Shown: in pieces, positions 25,394 to 36,410 of the stretch
Numbering within the stretch: position 1 is the stretch's first letter
Layout of the letters: each line of letters opens with the position of its first letter
Assembly (NCBI RefSeq): GCF_000002425.4
Contig: NC_037263.1
Location: 10,215,269 to 10,279,268, forward strand
DNA: 64,000 nt
Reading direction: 5' to 3'
DNA from: Physcomitrium patens
Lineage: Eukaryota > Streptophyta > Bryopsida > Funariales > Funariaceae
Notes under the pieces: generated by a model
Databases searched by the model: none
What the model was told of the DNA's origin: nothing
Seen by the model: the letters and a program-made list of their open reading frames with translations, nothing else
Translations under genes and position numbers: made by a program

Positions 25394-26834
25394 ATGATGG
25401 ACAAACTAATGAGAAGCCTGAGGTATGTAGCCATCCCTGTCTTGAAGTTCACCCCTCAGCGGTCATTGTTTGAATCCAGGCAAAAGGATCATTCGCCAAA
25501 CCTTTAGTGAAAGCTGGTGTTTTCCGCAAGAAATGACCAAATGATCCCTCCTAATTGTGTGCTACAGACCGAGGAGAGTTGCGGTGACGGCAACTGCGCC
25601 AGTGGCGCGGCGGGAGCGCGTAGAGAGGCTTTTGATGGGTGTAGTCATGATAGGGAGTGTTGTGCAGCTGGTTGCCGGTAACTCCTACGACCAGTCTCAA
25701 AAACTGACAGCATGTGACACTGGGGTACACAATTGCTACCAAACGCGGCAGATTGCGCCCAACATGTGGGGCCTGATCGTGACGCTCGTGAGTTTGACGA
25801 CTGATGCTTGGGGATTTGCATCATCTTCGGAGTTTGCCTGGCGGCTACTTCTCGTTTTCGTCGCGGGGCCGATCATGCCTGTGTGGAGCTTAATTGAAGT
25901 GCTTGGTAAAGCTTTCGTAGGTATGACATTGACAAGTAAACTTGGGAGATCCACACTAACAGTTGCCAAGAGCAATTCTGCGAACATCATCGCACAATGC
26001 GATGTGCTTTTAGGTATGAGTGAAGACGCTGCAACAAGGTTTCCCTTGATGCACACGGAACAAAACTACACCATCGACGTTTTGTTAACTCCGCTTGAGG
26101 TCGGCAATCGGCGTGAGAGTGAGGCATTGGTCTTGCTCAATGACCGCGGCAAGGAGGCCCTTCTGCGATCCAATGTTCTGCCAAAATATGAGCAGTTGCG
26201 CTTCTTGCAAGGTTACAGCGGGCTCGCCATCGCTGTCTCAGCCGCCCAAGCCACAGGCTACATTTTTGGGGTCATTTCTCGCGCTAGTCAAGCTTTGAAT
26301 GTGACCCCCATCGAGAGAATTTGCATGGCGTTGAGCTTCATTGTTTTAGTGAAAGCTGGCTTGTACACAATCGCCAGCAGCTGTCACCACCCGCTGCTTC
26401 TGCATGTTCCACCCGAGCACGAAGAGAGCGTCCTCGAGGCCTGCAAAGACACCAAGTATGACGAACGTGACGAACTAATTGTGGAGCTCAAGACTCTCCT
26501 GTGCACAGAGCTTGTGTTCGCCCTTCTTCTCAGCCTTTCCATTGTTGCGATTTGGCACATCATTCAGGTGACGTTTTTCGACTCCCTGCCGAGTTTCTTC
26601 TTCGCCATCGGCCTCTTTCTACAGATGATCATTGCGCTTCTCATGTTCGGCAAGTCTGTCCGCATTCCAAGCATGCTACGCACGAAGTTTTGTTCCATCT
26701 CCATCGTCGCTCTCTGTTCTGTGGTGAATGTCGCGGCCTACTCGCTCGCCGTGGTTGCCACCGTCAAAAACTGGCACGCGAGCGGATTCAGCTTCCAAAG
26801 CCACCTTTCGAGCTCTTTGCCCCACATTGGCTGA
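25394..26834 (+). CDS. Multi-pass membrane protein of unknown family
   Basis: Exon 1 (25394-25422) and exon 2 (25568-26834) flank a 145-bp intron with donor CTGAG|GTATGT and acceptor TGCTACAG|ACCG. The joined frame is continuous and gives 431 residues. Start chosen: ATG at 25394 (MMDKLMRSL...); without the intron the first ATG would be at 25635. I count about seven to eight hydrophobic spans, including MGVVMIGSVVQLVAG, RLLLVFVAGPIMPVWSLIEV, GLAIAVSAAQATGYIFGV and the last two near SFFFAIGLFLQMIIALLMFG and ISIVALCSVVNVAAYSLAVV. The stretch SRASQALNVTPIE followed by a hydrophobic span and HHPLLLHVP resembles a recurring motif of fungal multi-pass proteins (R-x2-Q-x-L-x-I/V-S/T...E...PL..P). This is from memory and weak. 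No function assigned. Confidence 0.7.
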
Positions 26835-28480
26835 CATCTCAATTCGATCTGTACCGGACTAAACGGACTCAAACTCTCCTCAGCAACTTCGATTTCGTCT
26901 CCAATCATGTGTCATGATAGGCAATGCCGTCCCTTGCAAAACAATCAAATTTGAGCGTAAAAGATCAGCACAACTGCAACCTCAGAATTCGATTCTCCGT
27001 CTAAGCTTGGAAAAGGCGCAATGATCCTAGTAGAAAATATTGAAGTGAAGCGCAGTACTGCATGCTGATAATGAACAGAGCATGGTTAGTAGCTCCAAAA
27101 TTTCCGTATGCAATGTCGTTTGTACTCATTCCTGACCTGCGGCATGAATGACACATCATGTGCTCGCCTTTGGGATCAGATCTAGCTACTTCCACTTCAG
27201 AGAGCTCTCTTCCTGAATGGCTTCGAGAATCCCAACCCAAGTTTTACATGTAAGACACCCCCCGATTCTTTGTACGCAATGTGTCTCGACTTGTATATGT
27301 TTCCTGTCTTGACCAGTATGCCGTTCAATCTCGTCAACCCAACCCTCTTTCAATAGAATTTAGAACAAAATCGACCTTTGTCGAAGTACTTGTCTGATTG
27401 AACGATATACCATATTGGTTGTTGGATGGTGGCGATGTTTTTGGTTCCCACCAACTTCTCTGCGATCAGATTTTAGTTGACAATCAACTATCATCACATG
27501 ATGGTCCAACCTCTCATTGAAATATAAACATCTTAATCACTTTCTTTTAGAGTGAGATTGAAGCCCGCACCAGCCACCCTTTATCTGATGGAACTTGAAA
27601 TGAAGCAGATCACTTACACACTTGACAGTTCTGCGATGCAAATGACACGTCAACGCTGCTGCAGATCAGAATGGTGAAACGGGCATGGCCAGGTTTAGAG
27701 TTCCACCAGAACGGATATAAAATCCCTCTTCGGATGGATTCATTCGCAACAATCCTATTGAAAAGACGTGGGCTTCGACTCAGCGAGTCCTCGAATCAAC
27801 ATTACCTTCAGTGAAAATTCTCTATCTGGGTACTATATTCTAATGGACTATACTTGAAGAAAGTATAGCTTCTTCAGGATGTTATTATCAGTACCGATGT
27901 GTCTGTTATAATCGCATGAGATGGAAGAATTCACTTCAGTTCCATTCATCTGGAAACATACTCCCGCGTTGCAACAACCCTCTTCGGCAACGAATTATAA
28001 TTTTTTTGGATAAAGAGTTTTTTATTTTCAGGAAGGAAAGAAAGATAATTGTGAGGCATGATTAAATGAATGGAGTGTGGAAGTGGAGGAAGTGGGAGTG
28101 TGTGTCGTCTCGTCTCATCCTCCCCTCTTGCTCCACTTCCTCCTCCTCCATGACAGGATGAGAGCTTGACATCAGAGGTGGGGGTGGTGGCTGAGCAGAC
28201 AGACATGGAGGCGAATTGCGCTGCCATGGAGGTAGGTGCAGCAGCAGCACATGCCATAGCTGAAGCTCAGGAATTAGACCCACAAAGACAATGCCAAGAC
28301 CATGGAGCAGCATCGGCAGCGCTGCCATGGAGGTGAGCAGCAGCGGCAGCTGTGGATTGTGTTACAAAGGGAGCGAGGTACCTGACAGCTCCCAGCACAT
28401 GTATCATTGGAGGAGAAGATGAATAAGGCAACCGTGATGTTACCATCTCAGGTGCTGTCTTTAAGTTCCCAAACCTTTTG
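26835..28480. other. 3' region of the membrane-protein gene and flank
   Basis: About 1.6 kb of moderate GC. Open frames on the minus strand at 27946-28328 are rich in Ala, Pro and His, overlap each other and lack a recognisable domain. The 16-mer gcgctgccatggaggt occurs twice (28219 and 28319). No further gene is supported. Confidence 0.35.
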
Positions 28481-28754
28481 GGGATTTCGCTGAGGTGTTG
28501 GCGTCACAGCTTTTTACTTTTTTCATGCCCGAGATGTTTTTGTTCCCAACCCCTTTTCTCTTGTCCTTCCAATCCCCGCTCTTTTCTTTTTCCTGCCCCG
28601 TGTTTTTATGTCTCCTTTATTTCTTTTGGCTTAGTGCTATAGAATGTATTTCTTTTAGCTCCTTTCTTTCTTTTCTTTTTTTAATTTTTTGTACAAAAAG
28701 AAATGTGATCCACATGTATACATTCATGTATATGTCATATTTGATTTTGATATA

Positions 28755-28979
28755 GAATATGAGCACAATTTAACTTGACATACTTGAATTAAATAATTTA
28801 AAATAAATATAATAAAAAATTAATAGAAATTTCAAAACATAAGTGTTGATATACTCTTGATATTCTCTTAATATTTCTGAATTAAATTCCAACGGTGTAT
28901 AATAATTAAAGATATTCCTAATATACTTTTGACTTGAGAATTTAATTCAAGTATGTCAAGTTAAATTGTGCTCATATTC
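28755..28979. mobile_element. 225-bp element with perfect 40-bp inverted ends
   Basis: Arms 28755-28794 and 28940-28979 are exact reverse complements, starting gaatatgagcacaattta. The 145-bp interior is AT-rich and non-coding. Perfect arms in DNA that is otherwise heavily mutated suggest a recent MITE or fold-back insertion. No certain target duplication. Confidence 0.75.
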
Positions 28980-30230
28980 AAATTTAATTCAACTTGAAAT
29001 ATTAAATATGACAAATTTAAGAACTTTTTGAATTAAATATGTCAATATTAAATAGGAAAAATTTAATTCAACTTTAAATTTCTTATATTGCACGATATTA
29101 GAAATCTAAAAACTATATGTATAAAAAAAATTAAAAGCCATAGGTGTTGGATTTACTTGACTTAAGTATCTTAGATTTAGTAGCCTCTAATAATTCAAGC
29201 ATCTATAATATAACTTTAGCTTTGTTATTTTATTACAAATATAATACACTTCCAAATATTTTATATGACATGCTATTTAAAGGTTCTAAGGATGAAATAT
29301 ACATAAAAATTGTATAATATAGATTTTAAAGTTGTATATCACTAGCAATCATTATTAGTTTTTATCCAAGGTTTACAAGTCTTTAGTCTATTATCCATTG
29401 ACTTCACAATATTATATTTTCTTAGGTAGCAATTATTTTCTAATCCTAGCTAAAAAAGAAAATAGAGGACTATGACAAAAATCTTAAGTTAAAAAGAGAA
29501 GAAAATAAAATCATGAAGGCTTTTTTAAATTACTCAATTTTATTAAAAAAATTACTATTAATATATATATATATATATCTATTTTTAATTCTTTCTATTA
29601 ACTATTTTAATTAACTTCTATTCAATATTTTATCTATTATTTTTTTATTAAAAATAATCTATGTTGATTTTTTCTTTTATTATGTCTGATTTTTCTACTA
29701 ATTTAGTCATTGTTCTACAAATTAACCATTTATTATTTCTATAATCTTCAAATTTAAAGCATTGTTTTTTCTTTCATACCAACTTTATATTATTCTAAAA
29801 ATTGTCTTCATCATATAAATTTAATACACTAAATATATAATATATTTATAACCATTTCAATTTCTACTTTACTACTATTAATTTCTTTCATTTGCTTTAC
29901 TTATTTTTTCTTAAATAATTTTGTTTTTTATTTTTTATTTTTTTATACATGATTTTTTTTACTTAAGTTCTTACTTCAATTATTAGATGAACTGTATTCT
30001 AAGTTATATACAATTTTTAGGACTTATTCCAACCAACATAGATCAATAATTTTGTTTGTAATAAAATGACTTACAAGCAACTCATTGAATATATCTGTTT
30101 AAATTTAAAGCATAAAATTGAAATAAAATAAAATCCCAAAATAAAAAGATAGTAATAAAAAACTTTAAAAATATTATAATATATTTTTATTAAATAACTA
30201 TATATATATATATATATATATTTACCAAGC

Positions 30231-30272
<42 letters not shown>

Positions 30273-30674
30273 AGTAGCAAATACAACCTTGTATGTATAT
30301 AGTGTGGATGTGAAATAATTAAAGATGTTCTAATATAAGTTGAACAAAAATTTTGGTGCATTAAATTTATGATTTTTAATATAATTTTGTAACTATTTTG
30401 TAACAAAATATTTGATTATTGTACTTATACACCTAGATTCATTAATTTTACTTGTTTTTTCAAAGTATTTTAATTGCAGCTAAAAATCTTATATTTTTCC
30501 AAAATGAATCTTTTTCATTATAGAGCTTCTATATTACTTTTATAATAGTAACAAACTTCAAAAAGAAGCTTTTTAAACCACATGTTATGTATGCAAGCAT
30601 CTATAGGATTAGTTTGAAATTAAGAAGTTTTTTAGATGTTTCTTGAAGAAAATATCAATTATATGACATAATAT
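28980..30674. other. AT-rich intergenic DNA
   Basis: Stops in all frames, (TA)n at 30199-30221 and 30233-30269. Nothing gene-like. Confidence 0.6.
30199..30270. repeat. (TA)n microsatellite pair
   Basis: Two pure TA tracts of about 22 and 37 bp separated by a dozen bases. Confidence 0.9.
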
Positions 30675-31599
30675 TTAATTGCTCGAGCAATTAAATACAT
30701 CAAATGTTAACAAAGATATAAGGTTACTTAGTTCATTTGACATTAATATCAAGCTTGAGTACCATAGTATATCAAATATAGTCAAAGATATAAGGTTGTC
30801 TAGTTCATTTAGCAATGATATCAAATTTGAGCAAAAAGATATTTTAAGTGTAATTAAAGATAAAAGAGTACTTAGTTCATTTTGAAATGATATCAAGTTG
30901 AACTCAAAAAAATATCAAGTATATTTAAAAATGTTAATTTTCCTATTTTATTTGACAATAATGTTAATCTTAAGCACTTAAAAATAAAAAGTGTAATCAA
31001 TGATATAAGATTATTTAGTTCATTTGTTAATAATATTAAGCTTGAGCACTCAAACATATTAAGTGTAGTCAAAGATATAAGATTGTTTAGTTAATTTTTC
31101 AATGATGTCAAGTTTGAATGTTGAATTATTTTAAATGTAGTCAAAGATATAAATTGCCTATTTTATTTCGCAATGATGTCAAACTTAAGAAAGAAAATAT
31201 ATCAAGTATGGTCAAAGATATAAGGCTGCCTATTTTATTTGGCAATGATGTCAAGCTTGAGCACTTACTTATATTAAATATAGTCAAAGATGTAAGGTTG
31301 CTTGGATTATTTGGCAATGATGTGAAGTTTGAGCACTTAAATACATCAAGTGTAGTAAAAGACATAAGATTGTCTATTTCATTTAAGCAATGATGTCAAG
31401 CTTAAGCATGAAGATGTATAAAAAATATATAAAGTGTAAAAAATGTAAGGTTTCCTATTTTATTTGGCAATGATATTAATCTTGAGCAATTAGATATAAG
31501 AAGTATAGTTAATGATATAAAGTTGTCTAATTCATTTAGTAATGATATCCAGCTTCAGCATTCAAATATATTAATTGTAGTTAAAGTTGTAAGATGCCT
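30675..31599 (-). pseudogene. Decayed leucine-rich-repeat gene (24-residue repeats)
   Basis: The DNA repeats every 72 bp. On the plus strand the phrase gtcaaagatataaggttg recurs near 30709, 30781, 30853, 30997, 31068, 31140, 31212, 31284 and 31354. Read on the minus strand each unit encodes one LRR, e.g. CSSLTSLPNKIGSLISLTIL and CSNFTSLPNNPSNLTSLTIF, with conserved L, LP-N and L-SL positions. About twelve units are visible, and a 183-base gap starts at 31600. Stops, frameshifts and loss of G/C show the copy is dead. The LTSLPN-type repeat resembles the LRR part of moss and plant TIR/NBS or LRR-only proteins. No NB-ARC or kinase domain is visible. Confidence 0.8.
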
Positions 31600-31782
31600 N
31601 NNNNNNNNNNNNNNNNNNNNNNNNNNNNNNNNNNNNNNNNNNNNNNNNNNNNNNNNNNNNNNNNNNNNNNNNNNNNNNNNNNNNNNNNNNNNNNNNNNNN
31701 NNNNNNNNNNNNNNNNNNNNNNNNNNNNNNNNNNNNNNNNNNNNNNNNNNNNNNNNNNNNNNNNNNNNNNNNNNNNNNNNNN
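31600..31782. other. Assembly gap of 183 N
   Basis: A run of N interrupting the 72-bp repeat array. The size probably reflects an estimate, and collapse of repeats is likely here. Confidence 0.98.
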
Positions 31783-32212
31783 AAGGGCCAAAGATATTAT
31801 AATGTTATAAATAGACTTTAGAATTTTTTTGAAAAATCATAAATTTTTAATTGCAAGATATTTTAGATTTTGCAATTTATCCAAATCTCTTTTTTATCTT
31901 TTATATATTTATATTTTTTTGAATAATAATTTTTTATATAAATATCTTGAATTTGATATGTTCAATTAAAGATATTTAAATTTATAATATTATTTTATCA
32001 TTATAATGAAAGTGCTAAATAACTCATTAAAATTACTAGTTTTTTTTTTTTTTTTTTTTTTTAATATTAATGTCATAGCTCAAAAATTGAATAGAAGAAA
32101 AAAAGTGTTTTTAACTTTATTAAGTATATTTTTATTTTTATTACTATAAAATAATTTTTAACTATTAAACAACACCATTTAAACAATCAAATTATCATAT
32201 TTTTAAAAAATA

Positions 32213-32214
<2 letters not shown>

Positions 32215-32254
<40 letters not shown>
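32215..32254. repeat. (TA)n microsatellite
   Basis: About 40 bp of pure AT dinucleotide repeat. Confidence 0.9.
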
Positions 32255-32258
<4 letters not shown>

Positions 32259-34372
32259 TTTTAAAAACATAATTATCCAAAAAAAAATATACATGATACA
32301 ACATAATCTAATTAATCTCAAAAATGGTATATTTCAATTTTTAATATTTATTATTTTTATAATAGTTAAACTTGTAAATTTCATTTAAATAAAAATAATA
32401 TATAACATCTAATTTGATAATTTGTAAATTGATTATATATTCATATTCCAAATTTGTGTAATTTTATATTTTTTTTCAACTTCAATAATCATACAAGTCA
32501 TATCTCATAGATGACAACTTAACACAATAGAAATGCCAAAATTGACAACAACAGCAACAACAACAAAAAAAAGAAGCAAAAGTCAAAAGCATGGATATCA
32601 GAGAGTGAACAAAACCATACCATTAAAGCAAAACTTTGTAAGAGAGCAAATTACATAAGGTGTTGTTGCAATGGCATTGGATAATGATAGGCAACAAGAG
32701 CAACAATGCATGAAAACAAAATAGAAGCAAAAGCCAAGGATAGTGGTGGACAAGAAAAGATGAGTAATAGGAAATAGAGGAATGTTGGCTACAAAATATC
32801 TATAATGATGGAATCTAATGCAGACCCGAAAGAAGAGAAAGATGATGACAAAGTCTTAGATAGATCAAAAAGAAGATGAAGATGACAATGACAAAGTCTT
32901 TGGTGGATCAAGAGGAGGATGCAATGATGACGATGATGTCTTAGATAGACTAAGAGGTATTGTCCATCTCCAAGATTGATAAGATTTTTTTTGGAATTTG
33001 TGATAAAGTTCCATGTTCAAAGTGCAATCTAGCTACAAGATTGATTGTAAAAGAACAAAGAAACTCAAGCTACATATAATGTAACAATCAACATTAGATG
33101 ATCAAGAAAACAAAAATGATCTTCAATACTCCTATGACTCTTGTTACATTCAATTTTTAGATGCACTTCCCTCTTTGGCTGGAATTGATAATTGCTCAAT
33201 GAAAAGACAATTGATCTAGTACCTAAACTTTGAAAAAGATGAGATTTTATTGCTTACATTTTTTTTTTTAAGAATGTAACACTTGAAGTCTTTTGCAAAA
33301 CCAAGTCAATAAATAGTACATCCAAAAATTGTGCACATCTATTAGTGTTGCTTCTTTGCTTGGCATGATACAAAATACTTTGGTAGTATTTTCAAGTTTG
33401 CTACATCAAAGGCAATACCAACTTCATCTTCAACAATATTCCGACATTTCTTGAATATAATCACATAAATTGCAAATCTGATGGATTCATTATTGTGACT
33501 TCCTACAAGAGCCTTTTTAAAATCCGTTTAACAAGATGCATGGCAAAATAAGATGGAACTAACAAGGACAAAAAAATAGGTATTTAGTTGTTACAAGCAT
33601 CTAGGCCAAAAAAAACAAGCTAGTGCAAATCTTAAAACTTAAGTAAAGACTTTCTTGCATTGTGGTTTTATCATTATGCTTTCAATAGAGAGCTAGGCTC
33701 TTTGCTAGTATGTGCATACATATGTGCATATATATGTATATATGATTTATTTATTTATTTATAGAAAGTATTATAGTTGCAAATTAGTTCATTTATTTCA
33801 AATTTTGATTCTTTTTTTAGTAAAGGAAGTAGATGTTTGGTGGTAAAATTAAAATATATTGATTCATATATCTTCTCTCTTTTAGTCTCTCCCTCTTACT
33901 TGCTATGAAAAGTTTTTTTGTTTAGATACTCTTTCATTTTAAGTGGCAATGGAACTGAGTTCCAATGCTTAGATTTTAATTATGAAAGATACTTTTGCAA
34001 TAAAGGATGAATTAGTGTAATAAAATAAATCAATATTTTTATTTATTAATTCAAAGATATATTTATTTTTTAACCTTAATTTAGTCATGTGAATTCTCAT
34101 AATGAAAAATAGTGCTCCTCAAATCTCTTTCTTTTTCACCACCATTTTAAACTTATCTTTTTAGCATTCAATTGATGTATTGATATGAATTGCTTAGCAT
34201 TAGATTGTCAATGAAAGTTTTAACTTGCAGACATAAGATTGTAAAGTATCTTTTAATGTTAATTTTTTGCAAAGTTTATTCCTTACTAATGTTGAATTTT
34301 TATTTGTAGAAAAAAATTATATTGATATTTTTATTGTGTATTTTATCAATTTTTATGCCAAAGCAATAATAT

Positions 34373-34408
<36 letters not shown>

Positions 34409-35287
34409 GATATATATTTTTTACTTTATATTCATGCTTAAATTATGCCAAATATCTTATAGTTTTGATTCAAATTATCATCTCTCTTACATAGGTAGAC
34501 ACTTTAGGTACATTTTCTAAGTCAAATATGCTATCAATTCAATTCAAAAAGAAAAAAGAAAACTAAATAATTAACTAATTAACTAAATTCACATAATAAA
34601 CATATTTTAGTGACTTTTAAAAATAGTTAAATCTTTTTTTACCTTAAATAGAAACTTATAATATTATCAACCAAATTAATTGATTTGTCTTTAATCTGGC
34701 TTCTTAAATCTTTATTTTAAGTAGAGATAAAAGGAAATAAAAGCCTTGCTTAAATATAAATAGTTAGATTTTTTTATCATTTCTAAAATATTTCACTTTT
34801 ATATGAAGTAAAAATAGAAAAATATTTAAGTTTATTAATGTATATATATTGTATTTAAATCTTTCTAATATACTTATTGAAATTCTTTTATTTGGCCACA
34901 TCTATTTAATTTTATTATTCTAAATAAATAATAGAATATCATAAAATCTTAAAATCTAATGAGACACCTTCATCAAAATCAGAATGCAATGGTGTATGTC
35001 TTATAAAATTATTTTGGAGTATTACTCTTTATAATAGTTCTATCAAGGATATAAGTTTTTATATACTTTTAAAAGGATAGTATATTCAAGTGTTATTAAA
35101 AAAAATAATAATATGTATGTATGTATGTATGTGTATATATAATCAAATGAGATAGCCTATCATAAAATACAAAGAAAGTAGAAGTTAAATTAAGACTTGA
35201 TTACAAGATAGATGTTGAAAAAACTAATAATGATATCAATCTTAATTCCATAGGTGCTAAATAATAAGAAGGTGATATTAAATTTAT

Positions 35288-35371
35288 GACCTTAAAATAT
35301 AACCTTAAAAGATATAATTATATGACCTTAAAATATAACCTTATTTCTCTTTTAAGGTTATATTTTAAGGT
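35288..35371. repeat. Direct and inverted repeat of a 19-mer
   Basis: accttaaaatataacctta occurs at 35289-35307 and 35325-35343, and its exact reverse complement at 35353-35371. The last two form a hairpin with a 9-base loop. Confidence 0.8.
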
Positions 35372-36143
35372 ACTACATGTATTATATCTCATTATCTATT
35401 TAAAAAGAGACATGACTTTCTTAAGGATCTTTATTTTAATCTAAATATTATAAAATTTTAAATAATTTAAATAATTCGTCTTAAAATTTTTAAATTATAT
35501 TTCTTAAAATAAATGAAAGCACTTTAATTTTTCTATTTTGTTAAAGAAAATATTTTAAATTAAATTTTAAAATTAAATTTTAAAAAATATTTTTTTATAA
35601 TAATTTTTTCATAATTTATATTTATATTTTCAATACATAAATGAAAATTAATTTTAATATTATTGTATGATTTTCTAATTACTTCTACATGTACTTATTA
35701 TTATTACATCTAGTATGTATATAAGATTTTTTACTTTGTTTTGATACTATTTTTAATCAAAAATTATTTCTAAAAATTAAAACTCTTATAAACACTAAAC
35801 AAAAATAATCGTGATTTCTTCTTTTCTAACATGTTAACCATATTACAAGAAATAGATATATATGAAAAAACATAAATATTTTAATTGAATTTGGTAGTAA
35901 TTATGAATATGTGCTTTAATTGTTATGTTTTGTAATAATGAAGAATCTAAGCCATTAATAATCTAATTTATCACAAATTCAGTTACTTTTTATAATATAA
36001 TAGAGTTGTAATAGATTCTTTAATTATTTAAATAGATAGAAGTAAGTTGAAGTAAGTAGAGACATGTTCGGTAGATAATATCTTTCTAATGAAATTTTAG
36101 AATTTTGTTTTAGATGCAAATCAAATCTTTATATATATATATA

Positions 36144-36296
36144 TATATTAAAATGATCCAGATATTTACTAAATTGATCCACCCTATTATAATCTTGTTG
36201 TGAAAAATGAATGAGAATATAGGGGGTTGAGATAAGAGCTAAGAACAAAGGAATAGGAATAGGGGGTTGGAATGAAGAAGTCATTTTAACATTATT
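36144..36296. mobile_element. MITE-like element, copy 2
   Basis: Begins near ttaaaatgatccagatattt and ends with gaagtcattttaacatta, giving inverted ends (ttaaaatga / tcattttaa). Just inside the left end is tttactaaattgatccacc, matching the inside of the element at 16824-17025. Non-coding. It is directly flanked on the right by CT-rich and (TA)n sequence. Confidence 0.4.
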
Positions 36297-36319
36297 TCTC
36301 TTTCTTTTTCTTTCTTTTT

Positions 36320-36355
<36 letters not shown>

Positions 36356-36410
36356 CATAACTATTAAAAAATTTCATATAAAATTATTATTTTTAAAAAA
36401 TAACATTTAA

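Larger units (their letters stand above)
31783..36140. other. AT-rich intergenic DNA; possible gene relic at 32.5-33.5 kb
   Basis: Mostly A/T-rich with (TA)n at 32215-32254 and 34374-34404 and a T run at 32040-32062. Between 32500 and 33500 the composition is somewhat less extreme and purine-rich triplets (gat-gat-gac, aag-aag) suggest a decayed acidic coding region. No frame is intact and no family is recognisable. Confidence 0.45.

Noticed and set aside
28062-28328. Two overlapping Ala/Pro-rich frames on the minus strand
   Set aside because: Composition reflects GC-rich triplet repeats near gcagcagcagc; no domain, overlapping each other.
30675-31593. CRISPR-like array
   Set aside because: Regular 72-bp units without the repeat/unique-spacer pattern, and they translate to LRRs in a plant genome.
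31523-31821. Open frames across the gap at 31600-31782
   Set aside because: Mostly N; only the flanking LRR-like codons on the minus strand mean anything.
34267-34494. Hydrophobic small ORF with YIYIYIYI
   Set aside because: Encoded by a (TA)n microsatellite; same for frames at 4106-4404, 36129-36377 and 41296-41493.
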